This document shows positions 47,498-59,130 of a DNA stretch of 64,000 nucleotides, in pieces. The stretch lies in the NCBI RefSeq assembly GCF_963678635.1, contig NC_087063.1, forward strand, positions 48,373,220 to 48,437,219, written 5' to 3'. The first letter of the stretch is position 1, and each line of letters opens with the position of its first letter. This DNA comes from Symsagittifera roscoffensis. Lineage: Eukaryota > Xenacoelomorpha > Acoela > Convolutidae. The notes under the pieces were generated by a model that did no database searches, was not told the origin of the DNA, and was given only the letters and a program-made list of their open reading frames with translations. A program made the translations under genes and the position numbers.

Positions 47498-49819
47498 GAG
47501 TTGATGATTTTTATCTACTGAACAAAAACAATAATAATTCAAAAAGTAGTAACATCCCTGTTTATAGGAGTGACCTCGTGGTCTGGGGATACTGAGACCC
47601 AGCCATGAGCTCACTATTTCTGCATGTAATTAAGTTAATTTGAGTGTTTTGACCGCAGCCGAAAGCAGTAACGTTTCTTGTCGACCCGATGTTAGAAAGA
47701 CCACCGAAAGTACTGGCTTGGTAGAGACGGTGAAAAGCATGTAAAGCTCTGTTTAGACGTTAGCTAGTCGTCTTAGGACTTAGTTTTATTTTCCGTCGAT
47801 ATGTATCTTCCGGGCGAATGTTACATACATGTTTTTATGGCGCTCCTGGGTGTTATTCTTTTTTAAGATCATGACCGGCAGAACCGTTAACGAGCACTCC
47901 GCGCCGAGCGGATGCTCACATTAACGCCCTTAATAGGCCCAAACCGCCGAGGCCGAAGGGTAGTTCGGAACGCGGAAGCCTTCCGGACTATCGTGAATAG
48001 CTTTTTAACCTAGTTAAGATCGAAAATTCACGAACCAGGAAGGGTGGGGGGATTCGCGGTCCCGTCGTTCCCTGAGAGGTTTGTGACCAAAAACACTTAA
48101 AGATATATAAAAAACCAAACAAAAAGTAGTATAGTACCCAAGAAAAACAAAAAACATAAAAAATAACCGAAAAAAACCAAAAGCAGTAAAAAAAAAAGTA
48201 AAAAATCAGTAGAAATCATCCCACCAGACAAGATGTGATCCGACCCTCCCGTTTGTTGTTGATAAATGTATTGTTTTTACAGGCATTTATATCAGTCAGA
48301 ATTGTTACGATCAATTTTGTAGCCCGTTTGTGAGGCTTGTACTGTAGGGTTATTTGAGCATTTAAGCACGTTAATGATAAATTGCGCTCAATCCGGAGGG
48401 GTCAGCTGATTTGCGCTCAATTCGGAAGGGTCTTGGGTGAAGACCGATCCGGCAAGCAGTACAAGGAGCAACAAGAAGGGGCTTAACGACAACAACAATC
48501 GACTGTTGGGTATCGTTAACAAGTTTTGTATCCCTTTTGGTACAAAAAGTAAGATAGTAATCTGTGGGGGGCTCGACAGTGCTGCACTGTAGTGACCCTT
48601 CACCGAACTGCGAATATCCGAGTTAAGCACCTTAATTCGGATATTAAACAAACCCGGAGGGGTAAAGTATTACTAATATTATTACTTATATAGCCTATAT
48701 TAATACTCTTTTACCGTTTTTCAGTGAAAAACACAGAAAGCAGACCGGTTTTTAGGTTCAAAATAGCGATATTTTGATCCCCCCACAGGTCGCGATTTTT
48801 GAGATATCGATAATTTTTGAAACGGAAAAAAGCACTAAAGTAGTGTGTTACATCGTAACTGCACTACCATAATAGATAGAACCGGTTAAATTTAGTTCGA
48901 AAGTGGTTGGAACTATTTTGGAACCAAAAACCGAAATTTCGTGATTTTTGAGAAAACGAAACACTATAAATTCAGAAAATTTTTTGAAATTTTTGAGTTA
49001 GAACAGTAAAAATAGTTGTTCGGACAACATCCACTAGTGAATCTGCAAGTTTTAAAACCCGCTTCCCGAAAGCCTTCCGGGTTGCAGAGAAATCGAACTT
49101 AACGTGTTTGATTTGGTGGATTCATCAATCCGGAGGGGTACAGGTAGCATAGTTTTTCGCAAATTTTTTCAACTAAAGCGTTTTAGATCGGGTCTTTTGC
49201 AATGAACTAGAAGAGTATAGGCCTTCTGAGATCGGATCAAAATTTTTTTAGGTCGAAAGGACCACATTTGCGGAAAAAGTCAGGCGGAACCTATAAGAGA
49301 GAAACTTCTTGACTTTAGAAAAAAGACGTTTTGGTTAATAACTTAGGAACTACTGAGCATATCCAGTTGATCTTGGTACCAATAGATCAGAAATTAGCTG
49401 AGCTTACTGATAGGGACAAAAGTTTTTCGGAAAAGTAAGCGTGAAAATTTTGTGAGATTGTTTTTAGCAAATTCACCAATTTGGGAGTGTAGACCCTTCA
49501 CGTTTTATAATTTTTTTAGAAAAGCCCTTACACCCCTACCAAAAGGTAATAGCGGTTGAATAAAGTACCTTTAGGCCGTTCTAGACAAAAAGGGAAGGCT
49601 AAAAGCACAGAAAAACCTTAATCGAGCCGAAGTTAGGCGAGCGATAAGACCCTTCACCGTTAGCGTGAATTGTCAAATAATAGGCTTAACTTCAATCCGG
49701 AAGGGTCTAGGAAAGCAGTACATACCCTTCCTAGTTAATTGAAAAAGCAAAATTGCATCGGAGAACGTATCCGGAAGGGTATAGTTTGAAAGAAGGAAAT
49801 CTCCGAAAAGCTACTATTA

Positions 49820-50036
49820 CAGACCAGAGGGCTCCCAATCCGGAGGGGTCAAAAAAAAATTTTTCTTCAAATTAGGAGGGGTCCGAATCCGGAGGGGTCT
49901 TATATTTGCTAATTCGGAGGGGTCCGAATCCGGAGCGGTCGTATATTTACTAACTCAGAGGGGTCCCAATCCGGAGGGGTCTAAATTTTGCTAGTCCGGA
50001 AGGGTCCTATTTTTGCCAATCCGGAGTGGTATTATT
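49820..50036 (+). repeat. Array of TCCGGAGGGGTC units in the LTR (copy B)
   Basis: About nine degenerate units (AATCCGGAGGGGTC, TTCGGAGGGGTC, ATTAGGAGGGGTC) with irregular spacing. Same position in the LTR as in A and C, but more eroded. Confidence 0.8.
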
Positions 50037-50813
50037 TAATTAAAGGACTTAGGTAAACGGAAGAAAGACTAAAGTGAGAGGTATCAGGTTATTAGCAGAC
50101 AGGCTAGGAATCAGTGACTGCATTGGTAACTTGCCTTTCAATAAAGACCAGACCAAAACAAAACAGGTCCGAACTCGGATAATCGCGACACTAAGTCTAA
50201 ACTAAAAAGAGCGTAATTCATTGGTGTGGATTGAAACCCAAAACGTTTTTGTGAAAAGTGACTGCCCTGAGGATTAAGGTAGGTCTAGCTCGGGCAGTCC
50301 AAAGGCAGATAGGTAACACAGCACTCGGTGGGTGCAATAGACGCCCACTTGAGAAAATTACTGCCTTCAAAGTTTTGTCTGTTTGGTGCAGCACCAAGCA
50401 GGGAAAGCTTTTTCTTTAGAAGACAAGTTCGACTACTGTACTGCGACCGACTAAAAGTACAATACACATACGTTTTTTTTATATAGAGGTATTCTTATTC
50501 TGTCATTATATATTTTTTTTGTTTTTGGTTTTAAATCAACATAAACTGTGCTTGATTGGGTAGTGAGTACACTATCTTTTAAATTGACTGATAACATCAT
50601 ATTGTGCTAGTTCTCAAATCTTACGACCGATAATCAGTTAGTATGAATAAATTATATACAAATTGTACTCTGATAACATACAGGGATTCGTGGTCACTAT
50701 TTTATAGAATCTTGTGAAATTTATTGTGTTGTGTCATCATTATTGGTAGTCAAACTATAACGTCACTAGCAATCGAATTAAGTGTATAGGCATTAGGAAG
50801 TGACAAATTGAGA
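50037..50813 (+). promoter_or_regulatory. LTR 3' portion and leader of copy B
   Basis: Non-coding, matching 26109-26868. TTGGTAGTCAAAC (about 50739) resembles the start of a tRNA-complementary primer site, but the equivalent in A reads TCAGTAGTCAAAT, so I do not call it. Gag starts at ATG 50814. Confidence 0.4.
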
Positions 50814-52432
50814 ATGAGTCTAGACAAGTCAAGGATACCTAAACGGGGTAATAGCTCTAGGAAATTCATACCTAAAAAGCAAAGAAAAACGATGACCGAT
50901 CCTTTTGTGGATTGGATCAAACGAGCCCGGACCGACAAAGGGGAGACGGTTTCAGGCAGAATGGTTGAAACAAGGAGTCAGAAGAGCGAAAAGAACTGTA
51001 AGAAGTGGAGGTCAATACGGACCATGCCATGAACGACAACCAGGAAGTACATGGACTGGAAGGGAGAGGCAGAAGGCTGGCGAGTGAATCTACTACGGTA
51101 GAACAAGGCCATGATTTTGCCACTTCCACCGGGACATTAGATCGAGAGGAGATGTCGGAACTGTCCGACGTCTCAACTGAAATAGCGGCAACTAGAAGAT
51201 CTCCAACAGACAACACTATGATGGCAGGCGGAATTGAGAAACAAACAACGTCATCATCGTTCTCAGAAAGAATGAGGAACACCTTAGGAAACATCTTTCT
51301 ATTCACCATGGGAGGGAGCGCAGGAAATGAAGGTGAATCCCAGGAGGAGGAGGACGAAGAAGAGCAAGTGGACTTTGGGTTTCAAGTCAGCCTCAATAGT
51401 TCGAACCAGGAGAATGAGGCGTACGTCGAAAGAGAGACTGGAACCATGGACAAATTTGGTGTGGTGAGAACGATAAGCAAAGAGGTAAACACACCGGGCC
51501 AGTCGAGAGGCTTCGCGATTATGACAAATTCAGAGCCGCAAACTGGGGAGAGTAGAAACAGAGGGCTAGGCAACGCATTGGCGGATCCTGAGGTGGATAA
51601 TGAACAGACGTCGAGGCAGAGAGTCAAGGCCCGAATCTCGACCAGCACGAAGCTACCTGGGACCGACAGGGTTACACCGCCACTAGTGACGCCACTCGTG
51701 GATAACGGGGCAGCACTAGAAGAAGCCTTAAACAACATAGTGGACAGTTTAGGAGAACAAAATGAACAGATTTCCATAAGAATGAGTGAACTAGAAAGGG
51801 CAGTTCACATTGAAAGAGAAAGTCTGCGGGAAGAAATAAACCGCAATGGACAAGAAGTTAGTAGGAGCGAAAAACGCTTGAAAAAAAGAACGGACGAGCA
51901 TATGGCGAAGAACTTGTCGCGAATGACAAGAGAAGCGGAACAGCGAGAGTTACGCTTAAGAGACGACATGGAGAAGTTAAGAATTCAGCAAGAGCAGTCT
52001 CTTGGGACTCTTGACACAAAGATAGACGCGATGATGGAGAGGCGAACTCAGGCTATCATGGATAGGTTGGACGGGCTACTAAGCAGCAAGAGTGGACCAA
52101 AAGAAGGGGAACCGAATTCGGGAGGTCCCAGCAGGGAGCCGAAGGTGAACTTCAATGATCATCAAAAGAGGAGGACTTATGGATCCACTAGAGGCAGGGG
52201 CAGTTCATCAGGCTATGCCACAAGGGATAATAGAACATGGGGCCCGAACAGTAGAGCAAGCTCAACGGGGAACAGACAGACCTCTAATGAACGACCAACG
52301 CAAGGCACAAATGCAACTGGGAGAAGTGATTCCGGTAACAGAGGGCATGCAAGCCCTGGGAGGAGTCATGTGGGCCAAGGGGGAAACACTCACGGCGATT
52401 CGGATTGCAGGGATGCACCGCATACATAGCCT
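50814..52432 (+). pseudogene. gag N-terminal region of copy B (coiled coil and RG motif)
   Basis: The ATG at 50814 (MSLDKSRIPKRG) is shared with copy C. After a basic N-terminus there is one frameshift near 51000, then a long open frame to a TAG at 52427-52429. It contains: Thr/Ser-rich and acidic tracts (GESQEEEDEEEQVDF); a Pro/Thr stretch (PGTDRVTPPLVTPLVD); a long coiled coil (about 51740-52060, ISIRMSELERAVHIERE and AEQRELRLRDDMEKLRI); and an Arg/Gly-rich RNA-binding-type patch (GSTRGRGSSSGYATRDN). The TAG replaces a sense codon found in copy A, so it is probably a mutation. The region probably helps particle assembly and RNA binding. It is unusually long for a gypsy gag N-terminus. Confidence 0.75.
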
Positions 52433-53640
52433 TTGACAAGGTGTGAGGACACTCAGGCGGGACACTCAAGGGATGCTACGGCAATGGCCACAGCCTTTGA
52501 ACTCCTACACAGGTCTTTGGAGACATTCCTTACAAGGTTATCTAGAACCAATGAACGCAGTGAGAAATCCAGAAGAGTCTTTAAGAAACCAAGATGCTAT
52601 AAAGATGAATCCGATGGCTGTATTGATACCTGGATAGAGGTAATGAAGCTGCATTTCGAGGAAGAGGACTTGTCGGAGAGACAGGAATGCAGTGCGCTCA
52701 CCAGCAACTTGGAAGGGACAGCCCTGAACTGTGTCATGGCCAAGAAGCAATATCAGCGTGACACAGCTGAGAAAATCTTCGAAATCTTGTTAAACCGTTT
52801 CGGATCAGGGATGCAGGGGCACCAAGCGATGATGCGCTTCGAGAAACGGAGGCAACGAGAAGATGAAACGATAGACAAGTTTCTCGATGACTTGGAAATG
52901 CTGAGAAGATGCAGCCAACCGGATGAGCCAAACCGAAGGATGAACCTGGCCGTAGCCTCAAAATTCATCGATGGTGTGAAGAATGATGAACTTCGAACAA
53001 TGCTAGCAACGCATTACACACCACTATCAACCAATGCGCCAACACCAGAGGAGTTGAGGCTCAAGTCAAAAGAATATCTTTTGTTGAAACATCCTTCGAG
53101 ATCTGGTTACTATAAGAACAATTATGGCAATTTTAACAATGGACCAGCAAACCAAGGGAACAATTGGTACAAACCGAGGGATGATATGGACAAGAGACGC
53201 TCTTGTGCCAATTGCAGCTCAACGGACCATCATGTGTCAGCATGCCCAACTTACAAACAAGGCATAAAAGCAATAGGCTTTAGCCTCGAGGACGAAGATG
53301 CGTCAGAATTGGACCATGAGGATTTCATGAGAGGAGTAATTGCGAAATTCGGCCCGAGGTGTTTCTTTTGCAACTTGGAAGGTCATTTTAAATCAGATTG
53401 TCCGCAATTCTGGGATGCAGTGGCAGACATCAAGCATCCAAGGCATGAAGAAGCTTTGTCAGGAGTGAAAGCCAGCAAGGCTCGCCTGTTGAGTGAAGCG
53501 GAGGCACGCAGAAAGGATAAACCTCAAGAGCTGGCGGCAAAGAAAATGCAAGCGGTAATAGAGGAGACACGTGAACCGGAACCAGCAACTGCGGCTGATG
53601 ACTTCAAGATCGATTATAGGGCAGCCGCGAGGGATGCTCT
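52433..53640 (+). CDS. gag capsid and nucleocapsid of copy B
   Basis: In the same frame as the N-terminal gag. The capsid-like domain has the usual gypsy landmarks: DTWIEVMKLHFEEE, DTAEKIFEILLNRFGSG, MMRFEKRRQREDETIDKFL, DLEMLRRCSQPDE and FIDGVKNDELRTML. The nucleocapsid has two canonical CX2CX4HX4C zinc knuckles: CANCSSTDHHVSAC (53204-53245) and CFFCNLEGHFKSDC (53360-53401), separated by an acidic spacer, which is longer than in most gypsy gags. Asn/Gly-rich YYKNNYGNFNNGP precedes knuckle 1. The frame stays open into an Ala/Glu-rich helix and on to a TGA at 53879. Capsid and RNA packaging are family knowledge. Confidence 0.88.
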
Positions 53641-54975
53641 AAATAGAGTGCAGCAGGAACTGGTGACGAAAGAGATCGAACAAAAAGTGAAACTCGAACT
53701 GGAGAATGAGAAACTTCAGGAGCAACTGAATACCTGCGAAGCAACGGAGTTCGAAGAAACTAAAGCACCAAGCAGTTTGAGCATGAAACTTAATGTGATC
53801 TCCGGTCAGAGATTCGGCATGGTGCCGCAAGGAAGCAAGATACAGTCGATAATCTCAGTGGCTGGACATCAGGTAATCTGAAATTTAAGTGAACCATCCG
53901 AGTTCACTTTGATGCATTTGGACACATATGCAGATTATCTGAGGCAGGCGGAGCCACGCACCGAGTCGAGAGCTGTGCGAGCACTACTAACGACGGGTGG
54001 CCCTCGCATGAAGAAACTTCATGGACAATACCTAGAGGTCTATGGGCCGTATCAAGTGATGCTGAACGAGGATGGAATCAGTATCTACACCAGGACTTAT
54101 GTAACAACAGATGATGACCAAATGGAGCAGATCTATTTGGGTGAGGAGGAACTCAAAGTCCGCAGGATAGGCCATGACGCCATGATGGAACAAGATGCAG
54201 TACACATTGGGTATGAAGCAGATGTGACTGCACATCTGCTCGACACCATCGGAACAAAAATCAGAGTCACAGGGCTTCTGGACACAGGAGCGGTAGTGAG
54301 TGTGATGCCGATAAAAACTTGGGAAAGAATGGGCTTCACGAGGGAAGATCTAATTCCAACGAATCTCCGACTGTCCGCCGCCTATCGAGGAGCTATTTAC
54401 GTAGCCGGAAGAATACCAATAACGGTCCTCCACAGGGGAGGACGGGATCTTTGGATGAGCTTCCTGGTGGTAGAGAATTTGGACGACGCCGACCAATTCA
54501 TCTTGGGCAGAGATTTTGTCAGGAATTTTGACGTGATGATTGACTTGAACAACGGTCTGATACGGATTAGAAACCCGGAACGGAAGTATGTTGAGAGACC
54601 AATTAATAGGATAATAACAGATGAGAACAAGGACCAATTTTTTTAGATAGAAAAGTAAAACTACAGCCAGGACAAGCTGTGGTGGCAATGTTTAGAATAA
54701 GAAATTTAAATTCGTTAAGTGATAGTAAACAGGTTTGCTTAGTACCAAATCCAAATAGTCAGAGTTCGGTAATTTTAGGCCGGCGCTTCTCGGTAACGCG
54801 AAACGGACTGTGTGTCAGTGTGTTATTGAACACGCTGGACACCACGGTTTCAATCCAGCGTGGAAAGAAGCTTGGCTACGCTTTGCCGATGAGGACCGAC
54901 TATGAGGAGACACAAAACTTGAAGAAACATAGTGTGAAAGACTGTCCTTGTCATGCCAATAAAGATAAAATTTGA
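53641..54975 (+). pseudogene. Protease region of copy B
   Basis: After a Glu-rich helix and MKLNVISGQRFGMVPQGS there is one nonsense codon (TGA, 53879-53881; AGA in copy A). The frame 53909-54646 then carries the protease: GLLDTGAVVSVMPIKTW, with the catalytic Asp codon at 54281, and the ILGRDFVRNFDVMIDL block near the C-terminus. A one-base deletion (GGACC for GGTACC, about 54631) shifts the frame. The next part (VPNPNSQSSVILGR, RGKKLGYALPM) is open to a TGA at about 54975. The enzyme is an aspartic protease working as a dimer. Gag, protease and RT lie in one ancestral frame, without a programmed frameshift. Confidence 0.82.
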
Positions 54976-55008
54976 AAGAGGATTAATGAAGTAAAATCTA
55001 TTCATAAA

Positions 55009-56592
55009 TTGTTTTCAATGAAATCCGAAACGGACGACGGCTTATCAAGCTGCTCGAATTTTCCGGAACGCCCCTCGTCATATGAACTAGAATCTAACAA
55101 ACCGGTTTTGCAAGAGATAGAACATTTAAAAGGGAAAATAGGTGAGGGTGATTTCGAAAAATTGCGGGACCTCCTAAATCGGAACGCAGATGTATTTTCA
55201 AAACATAAGGCGGATATCGGTTGCTGTAATTTCGTCGAACACGAAATCGAACTTGAAGAGGCCGTCGTTCCCCATAGGGAAGGCGCAAGACGAATGACGC
55301 CACACAAATTGGAATCGTGCCGAGCGGAAATAGAAATGTTGCTTGAATACGACATGATAGAACCCTCGAAATCGCCATGGGCTTGCGGGGTAGTAATGGC
55401 GAAAAAGAAAGAGGGGCAGCTTAGATTTTGTTGCGACTTTCGTTACTTGAACGCGGTAACGATAAAAGATGCGTACCCGATACCGCGAATAGACGAGAGC
55501 CTATCTAAGCGTGGTGATGCCAAGTTCTTCACCACATTGGACTTGGGTTCTGCCTTCTGGCAGGTCCCTCTGCGGAAGAAGGATAGAGAGAAAACCGGAT
55601 TCGCGTGCGAATTGGGATTGTACCAGTGGAAGAGGATGCCTTTCGGCTTGTGCAATGCAACGGCCACTTTTCAAAGACTGATGGCTCAGGCTTTGACGAG
55701 AGTGACCAAGAAGTACGGGAATCTCGTGATGTGCTACGTGGATGACGTAGTCATAGCGACACCGACCCTGGAAGACCACATTGATAGGCTCGATGAGGTC
55801 TTTGGATGCATGAAAAGAGCAGGATTGAAGTGCAAACCATCGAAACGTGAAATCCTTAGGGATTCGATTAAGTACTGGGGAAGAATGGTGGACAGGCATG
55901 GTGTGAGGCCGGACCCGGAAGCAGTGGAAGCAGTGTTGACATGGCAAGCTCCCAGAACGGACACACAGCTCCTGAGCTTCCTAGGGTTTGCCAATTACTA
56001 CCGGGAATTCATAAGAGGATATGCGGACAAGGTGTATCCGATGCAGAAGCTGATGCGCAACAAGGGGAAAAAGTTCGAATGGAACGATGAGGCACAGGTT
56101 GCCTTCGAGAACATAAAGCGGGAACTGTGCGAAGCGTCAGTGCTAGGCATGCCTACAGAAAAGGGCATGTATGTTCTTGATACAGACGCATCGGTAGTAG
56201 CCATCTCAGTAATACTGCATCAAGAGCAAGAATGGAACGGAAGAACGGTTCTCCGTCCCATTGCATACGGCAGCAAGGTCTTGAGTGACACAGAGATGAA
56301 ATATGGCGCACCAAAAGCAGAAAGGTTTGCAGTAGTCACTTTCGTGGAAAAGTACCGTGCATACTTGGGGAGCGCTCCCTTCAAGTTACGTGTGGACAAC
56401 AGGGCGTTATCCTGGTTGAAGACCTACTCGATGGATCAGAGTTATATTGGTAGATGGATAGTAAGATTGGATGGCTACCATATGATAATCGAACACAAGG
56501 TGCGTGATAAACACCAGAATGCTGATAGGCTCAGCAAGAAAACTGAGTTCTATGAAAGGTTCAGCAGAAGCAAGCCAATCAGGCAGAAATAA
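55009..56592 (+). CDS. Reverse transcriptase and RNase H of copy B (intact 527-codon stretch)
   Basis: All core gypsy RT blocks are present without a break: WACGVVMAKKKEGQLRFCCD; FTTLDLGSAFWQVPL (first catalytic Asp); MPFGLCNATATFQRLM; YVDDVVIATPTLEDH, with the Tyr codon at 55735 and the catalytic Asp pair at 55741-55746; GRMVDRHGVRPDPEA; and FLGFANYYREFI. RNase H follows with DTDASVVAISVILHQ (Asp codon 56179), YGAPKAERFAVVTF (Glu) and LRVDNRALSWLKTY (Asp), ending in the DKHQNADRLSKK tail. A one-base deletion near 56565 ends the frame. RT makes the cDNA and RNase H removes the RNA strand. This is the only RT in the window with an intact active site. Confidence 0.92.
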   Translation: MFSMKSETDDGLSSCSNFPERPSSYELESNKPVLQEIEHLKGKIGEGDFEKLRDLLNRNADVFSKHKADIGCCNFVEHEIELEEAVVPHREGARRMTPHKLESCRAEIEMLLEYDMIEPSKSPWACGVVMAKKKEGQLRFCCDFRYLNAVTIKDAYPIPRIDESLSKRGDAKFFTTLDLGSAFWQVPLRKKDREKTGFACELGLYQWKRMPFGLCNATATFQRLMAQALTRVTKKYGNLVMCYVDDVVIATPTLEDHIDRLDEVFGCMKRAGLKCKPSKREILRDSIKYWGRMVDRHGVRPDPEAVEAVLTWQAPRTDTQLLSFLGFANYYREFIRGYADKVYPMQKLMRNKGKKFEWNDEAQVAFENIKRELCEASVLGMPTEKGMYVLDTDASVVAISVILHQEQEWNGRTVLRPIAYGSKVLSDTEMKYGAPKAERFAVVTFVEKYRAYLGSAPFKLRVDNRALSWLKTYSMDQSYIGRWIVRLDGYHMIIEHKVRDKHQNADRLSKKTEFYERFSRSKPIRQK

Positions 56593-57677
56593 AGGAGGGA
56601 TTCTCGTTTCTAGACAAAGAAACTTATGAAGCGCTTCCCTTAACGAGATGGTTGGATAAATCTGGACATCCAATTCCAGGGCATCCTGAGTTACCTTTAG
56701 AGAAAGCAGCCGAGATAAAGATCCTATCCAAGGAGGACCCGGTCCCCTTGGATCTGTTGCTGCGCTCGAATCTGGTCCAGCAAGAACTCTCTCGCATGAA
56801 CATAAACAGCCTCTCATTATTGGATAAAACGGTGCAGGTCACACCGCAAGTGATGCGGATGCTGGGTGGATTGTTAGAAAGAGAAGTGACCAGAGATGAC
56901 CCCGAGTGGACAGCAGCAGTGGCATCGCTAACAGTCAGTGAGAAGGTGAAGATCATGCCGTCCAGACGACAGCACGCAGAGAACGAGAGGGATTGTAGGA
57001 CAATAGTTCAGCAACTAGTATCCTCAATACCCCACGAGATTTTAACCAGTACTTCTTACGGACAGAAAGAACAGGGGAGCAGCAAGCGAAAGAAAACCAT
57101 CACCTTTGTGGACCAGGATAAGGAAGGTGAAAAGGTAGAACAAAATCTGCTGCAAGACTATTTGTCCGGGGAGACGAATGATGAGAAGAACCAGCGATCA
57201 CAAGATCAACACCCGGGACAAGAAAGTTTGTCCGGGGAGTCTGAGATAGACGAGAAAATTTCTGATGAGAAACAGGACCTAGAGAACAAGGTTTTGTCCG
57301 GGGAGTTCAGATGGATGCGAAGAAGGCACAGACATGATCTGGAGGACCGTGCAGTCTCCGGCACAACCTCTTCAACGGATGACAATTCCCGAAACTCAGG
57401 AATTAACACCTATTCAGACAGGAACTCGAGCTCGGGATCAGAACTGTCAGAACTAGCGATCCACACACTACTAGTGGAAACTCGGGCAAGCAATCTGGAC
57501 AGAGAGGTGTACCAGGATCCTGACAGCGATCGCTACCTTATACCAAGCGAAAGAGTCTTTGACAACGCAGCGGATGATTTGTAGACAATCGCGGTATCGA
57601 AACGTTCGTTAAGCCTGTTGCCGCAGAAAGAGGTAGTCAGGACTGATCTTCAGCCGTTTAAACAAGAAACATAGCCG
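56593..57677 (+). pseudogene. pol linker of copy B
   Basis: Mostly open at 56652-57584. Visible pieces: LPLTRWLDKSGHPIPGHPEL, DLLLRSNLVQQELSRM, REVTRDDPEWTAAVASLT, RDCRTIVQQLVSSIP, and a Lys-rich KRKKTITFVDQDKE. Three LSGE/LSGEF motifs (YLSGETND, SLSGESEI, VLSGEFRW) are spaced about 30-35 residues apart, followed by a Ser/Asn-rich region. Stops at 57582 and 57672 replace sense codons of copy C. No enzyme motif. It is a spacer of about 350 residues between RNase H and integrase, much longer than the usual gypsy linker. Its LSGE repeats could be processing or docking sites. Confidence 0.6.
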
Positions 57678-59130
57678 TTGGCGAAGATTTGGTGCATTAA
57701 GATGGAAGAAGACACACACCAGCTCAACGAGCTGAATAGTCAGATGAGGGTCATGAAGACGTACTTAAAGGCGAGATACAGACTCTCGGATATTCTAAGG
57801 GCGCAAAGAAATGATCGCATGACAAGCAACCTGAAAAGGTGGATCGAGAATGGTTCTCCGGATAAAGGGGACCTCGAGGAAGATAGTTATCGCATCCTGA
57901 CACATTACTTCATGCAGAAGGAAGGGAGGTTATATTTGAACAAGGACGGGATTTTGGCTTGCAAAAGAAGAGAGGAAGACAGAGTCCTATACAAGTATAA
58001 CTACAAGTCCTATACAAGTACAACTCTATCAGACAGAACTACTATTCAGGTCACATGATCAGATGGGCCATCAGGGGATCGACAAAGTATATCAGAGGAT
58101 CCTGAAGCGCTTTGAGTGGCCGGGGATGAAGAAGGCATGCGAGAAGTGGGTAACAGCATGTCTGTCATGCCAACAGGTCAAGGACCCAAGGAAGTTGCGG
58201 TTTCTTTTAAAATCGATCGAGTCGTCTGAATTCAATGAGGTGGTGCAGATAGATCACCAGAAAATATGCATGACAGACAGTGGTTATAATCAGGTGTTGG
58301 TCATGATAGATCATTTTACGAAGTATGCAGATGCCGTGCCCTGCATAACTGCTTCGGCGGAAGAGACATGCGACCACCTGATCAATACGTGGATAGCAAG
58401 ACATGGTTGTCCGATGACGTTTCAATCGGATAAGGGAACAGCTTTCGTAGGAGAGCTTACGAAAGAGCTTATGAGACGCTCACAGGTCGCTCAAGCTCAC
58501 TCCACGACATACCACCCTCAGACGAATGGCTTAGTGGAAAGACAGAATAGGACGTTAGTGTCGATGCTGAGAGTATATTGTTCCAGGTACATGACCGATT
58601 GGGACAGATACCTTCCACAGGTGATGGGAGCATATAACAGCACACAACACTCCACCACCGGAGTCAGTCCACACATGATGCTAACTGGACACGAGAAGTC
58701 TTTACCCTTAACCTTCTTCTAAGAGTATGAGGGAAAGAAAACATCTCCAAAGGTCTACGTGAGGGATGTGATCAGATGCCATTAGGAGTTGAACGATTTG
58801 TGTAGACGAAATACTCAGCAAGCACAGGCAAGGCAGAGGAAAAAATTTGACAAGAAGGCAGCTGGTGCAAAAGCTTACTCGGTGGGGGACTACGTATGGG
58901 TATTTCAGAACGTTATACCACCGAAAGGGACGAAAAAGCTCGTAAAAAAGTGGAGGGGACCCTTCATGATTACAGAGGTGCACCAGGAGGGACGCTTTTA
59001 TAGACTGAGTACTGGCCGAGCCGCCCACTACGGGAACATCAAGCCACACAATCCATCGACAGAAGACTGGTGTATACCTCCAGACATGGAAGAAGGGGAT
59101 TATCTTATGATGGATCCTGCTTGTGAGGTC
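57678..59130 (+). pseudogene. Integrase of copy B (complete DD35E core)
   Basis: The N-terminal part is at 57678-58058. A small local duplication (TCCTATACAAGTATAACTAC) shifts the frame just before the zinc finger (SHDQMGHQG and TACLSCQQ). The core, 58063-58722, is open with the catalytic residues at Asp 58252 (VQIDHQ), Asp 58429 (FQSDKG) and Glu 58537 (GLVERQNR). The second and third are 36 codons apart, the D,D35E spacing. A TAA at 58723 and a TAG at about 58783 interrupt EYEGKKTSPKV..ELNDLC. The C-terminal block KKWRGPFMITEVHQEGRFY is at about 58939-58998. It would insert the cDNA. Only a few point changes stand between this copy and an open integrase frame. Confidence 0.88.

Larger units (their letters stand above)
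46312..50790 (+). repeat. LTR shared by copies A (3') and B (5')
   Basis: It starts at TGACATTCGACC (46312). The first 590 bases are present twice (46312-46904 and 46905-47497); without the extra unit the LTR is about 3.9 kb. It carries the same ordered landmarks as 20821-26800, including the GTGGTCTGGGGATAC block, the GGGCGAATGTTACATAC block, the AATCCGGAGGGG sites and the array at 49820-50036. Visible substitutions and small indels against the A 5' LTR mean the two are not a fresh pair. A single LTR between two internal regions points to recombination or tandem insertion. The 3' edge is approximate. Confidence 0.75.

Noticed and set aside
50735-50760. tRNA primer-binding site at TTGGTAGTCAAAC
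   Set aside because: The equivalent positions in A and C do not keep the TGG start, and the LTR 3' end is unplaced, so the call is not supportable.
52420-52440. Programmed stop or frameshift between gag halves at the TAG (52427-52429)
   Set aside because: Copies A and C have a sense codon at this point and the frame is unchanged, so it is better explained as a mutation.
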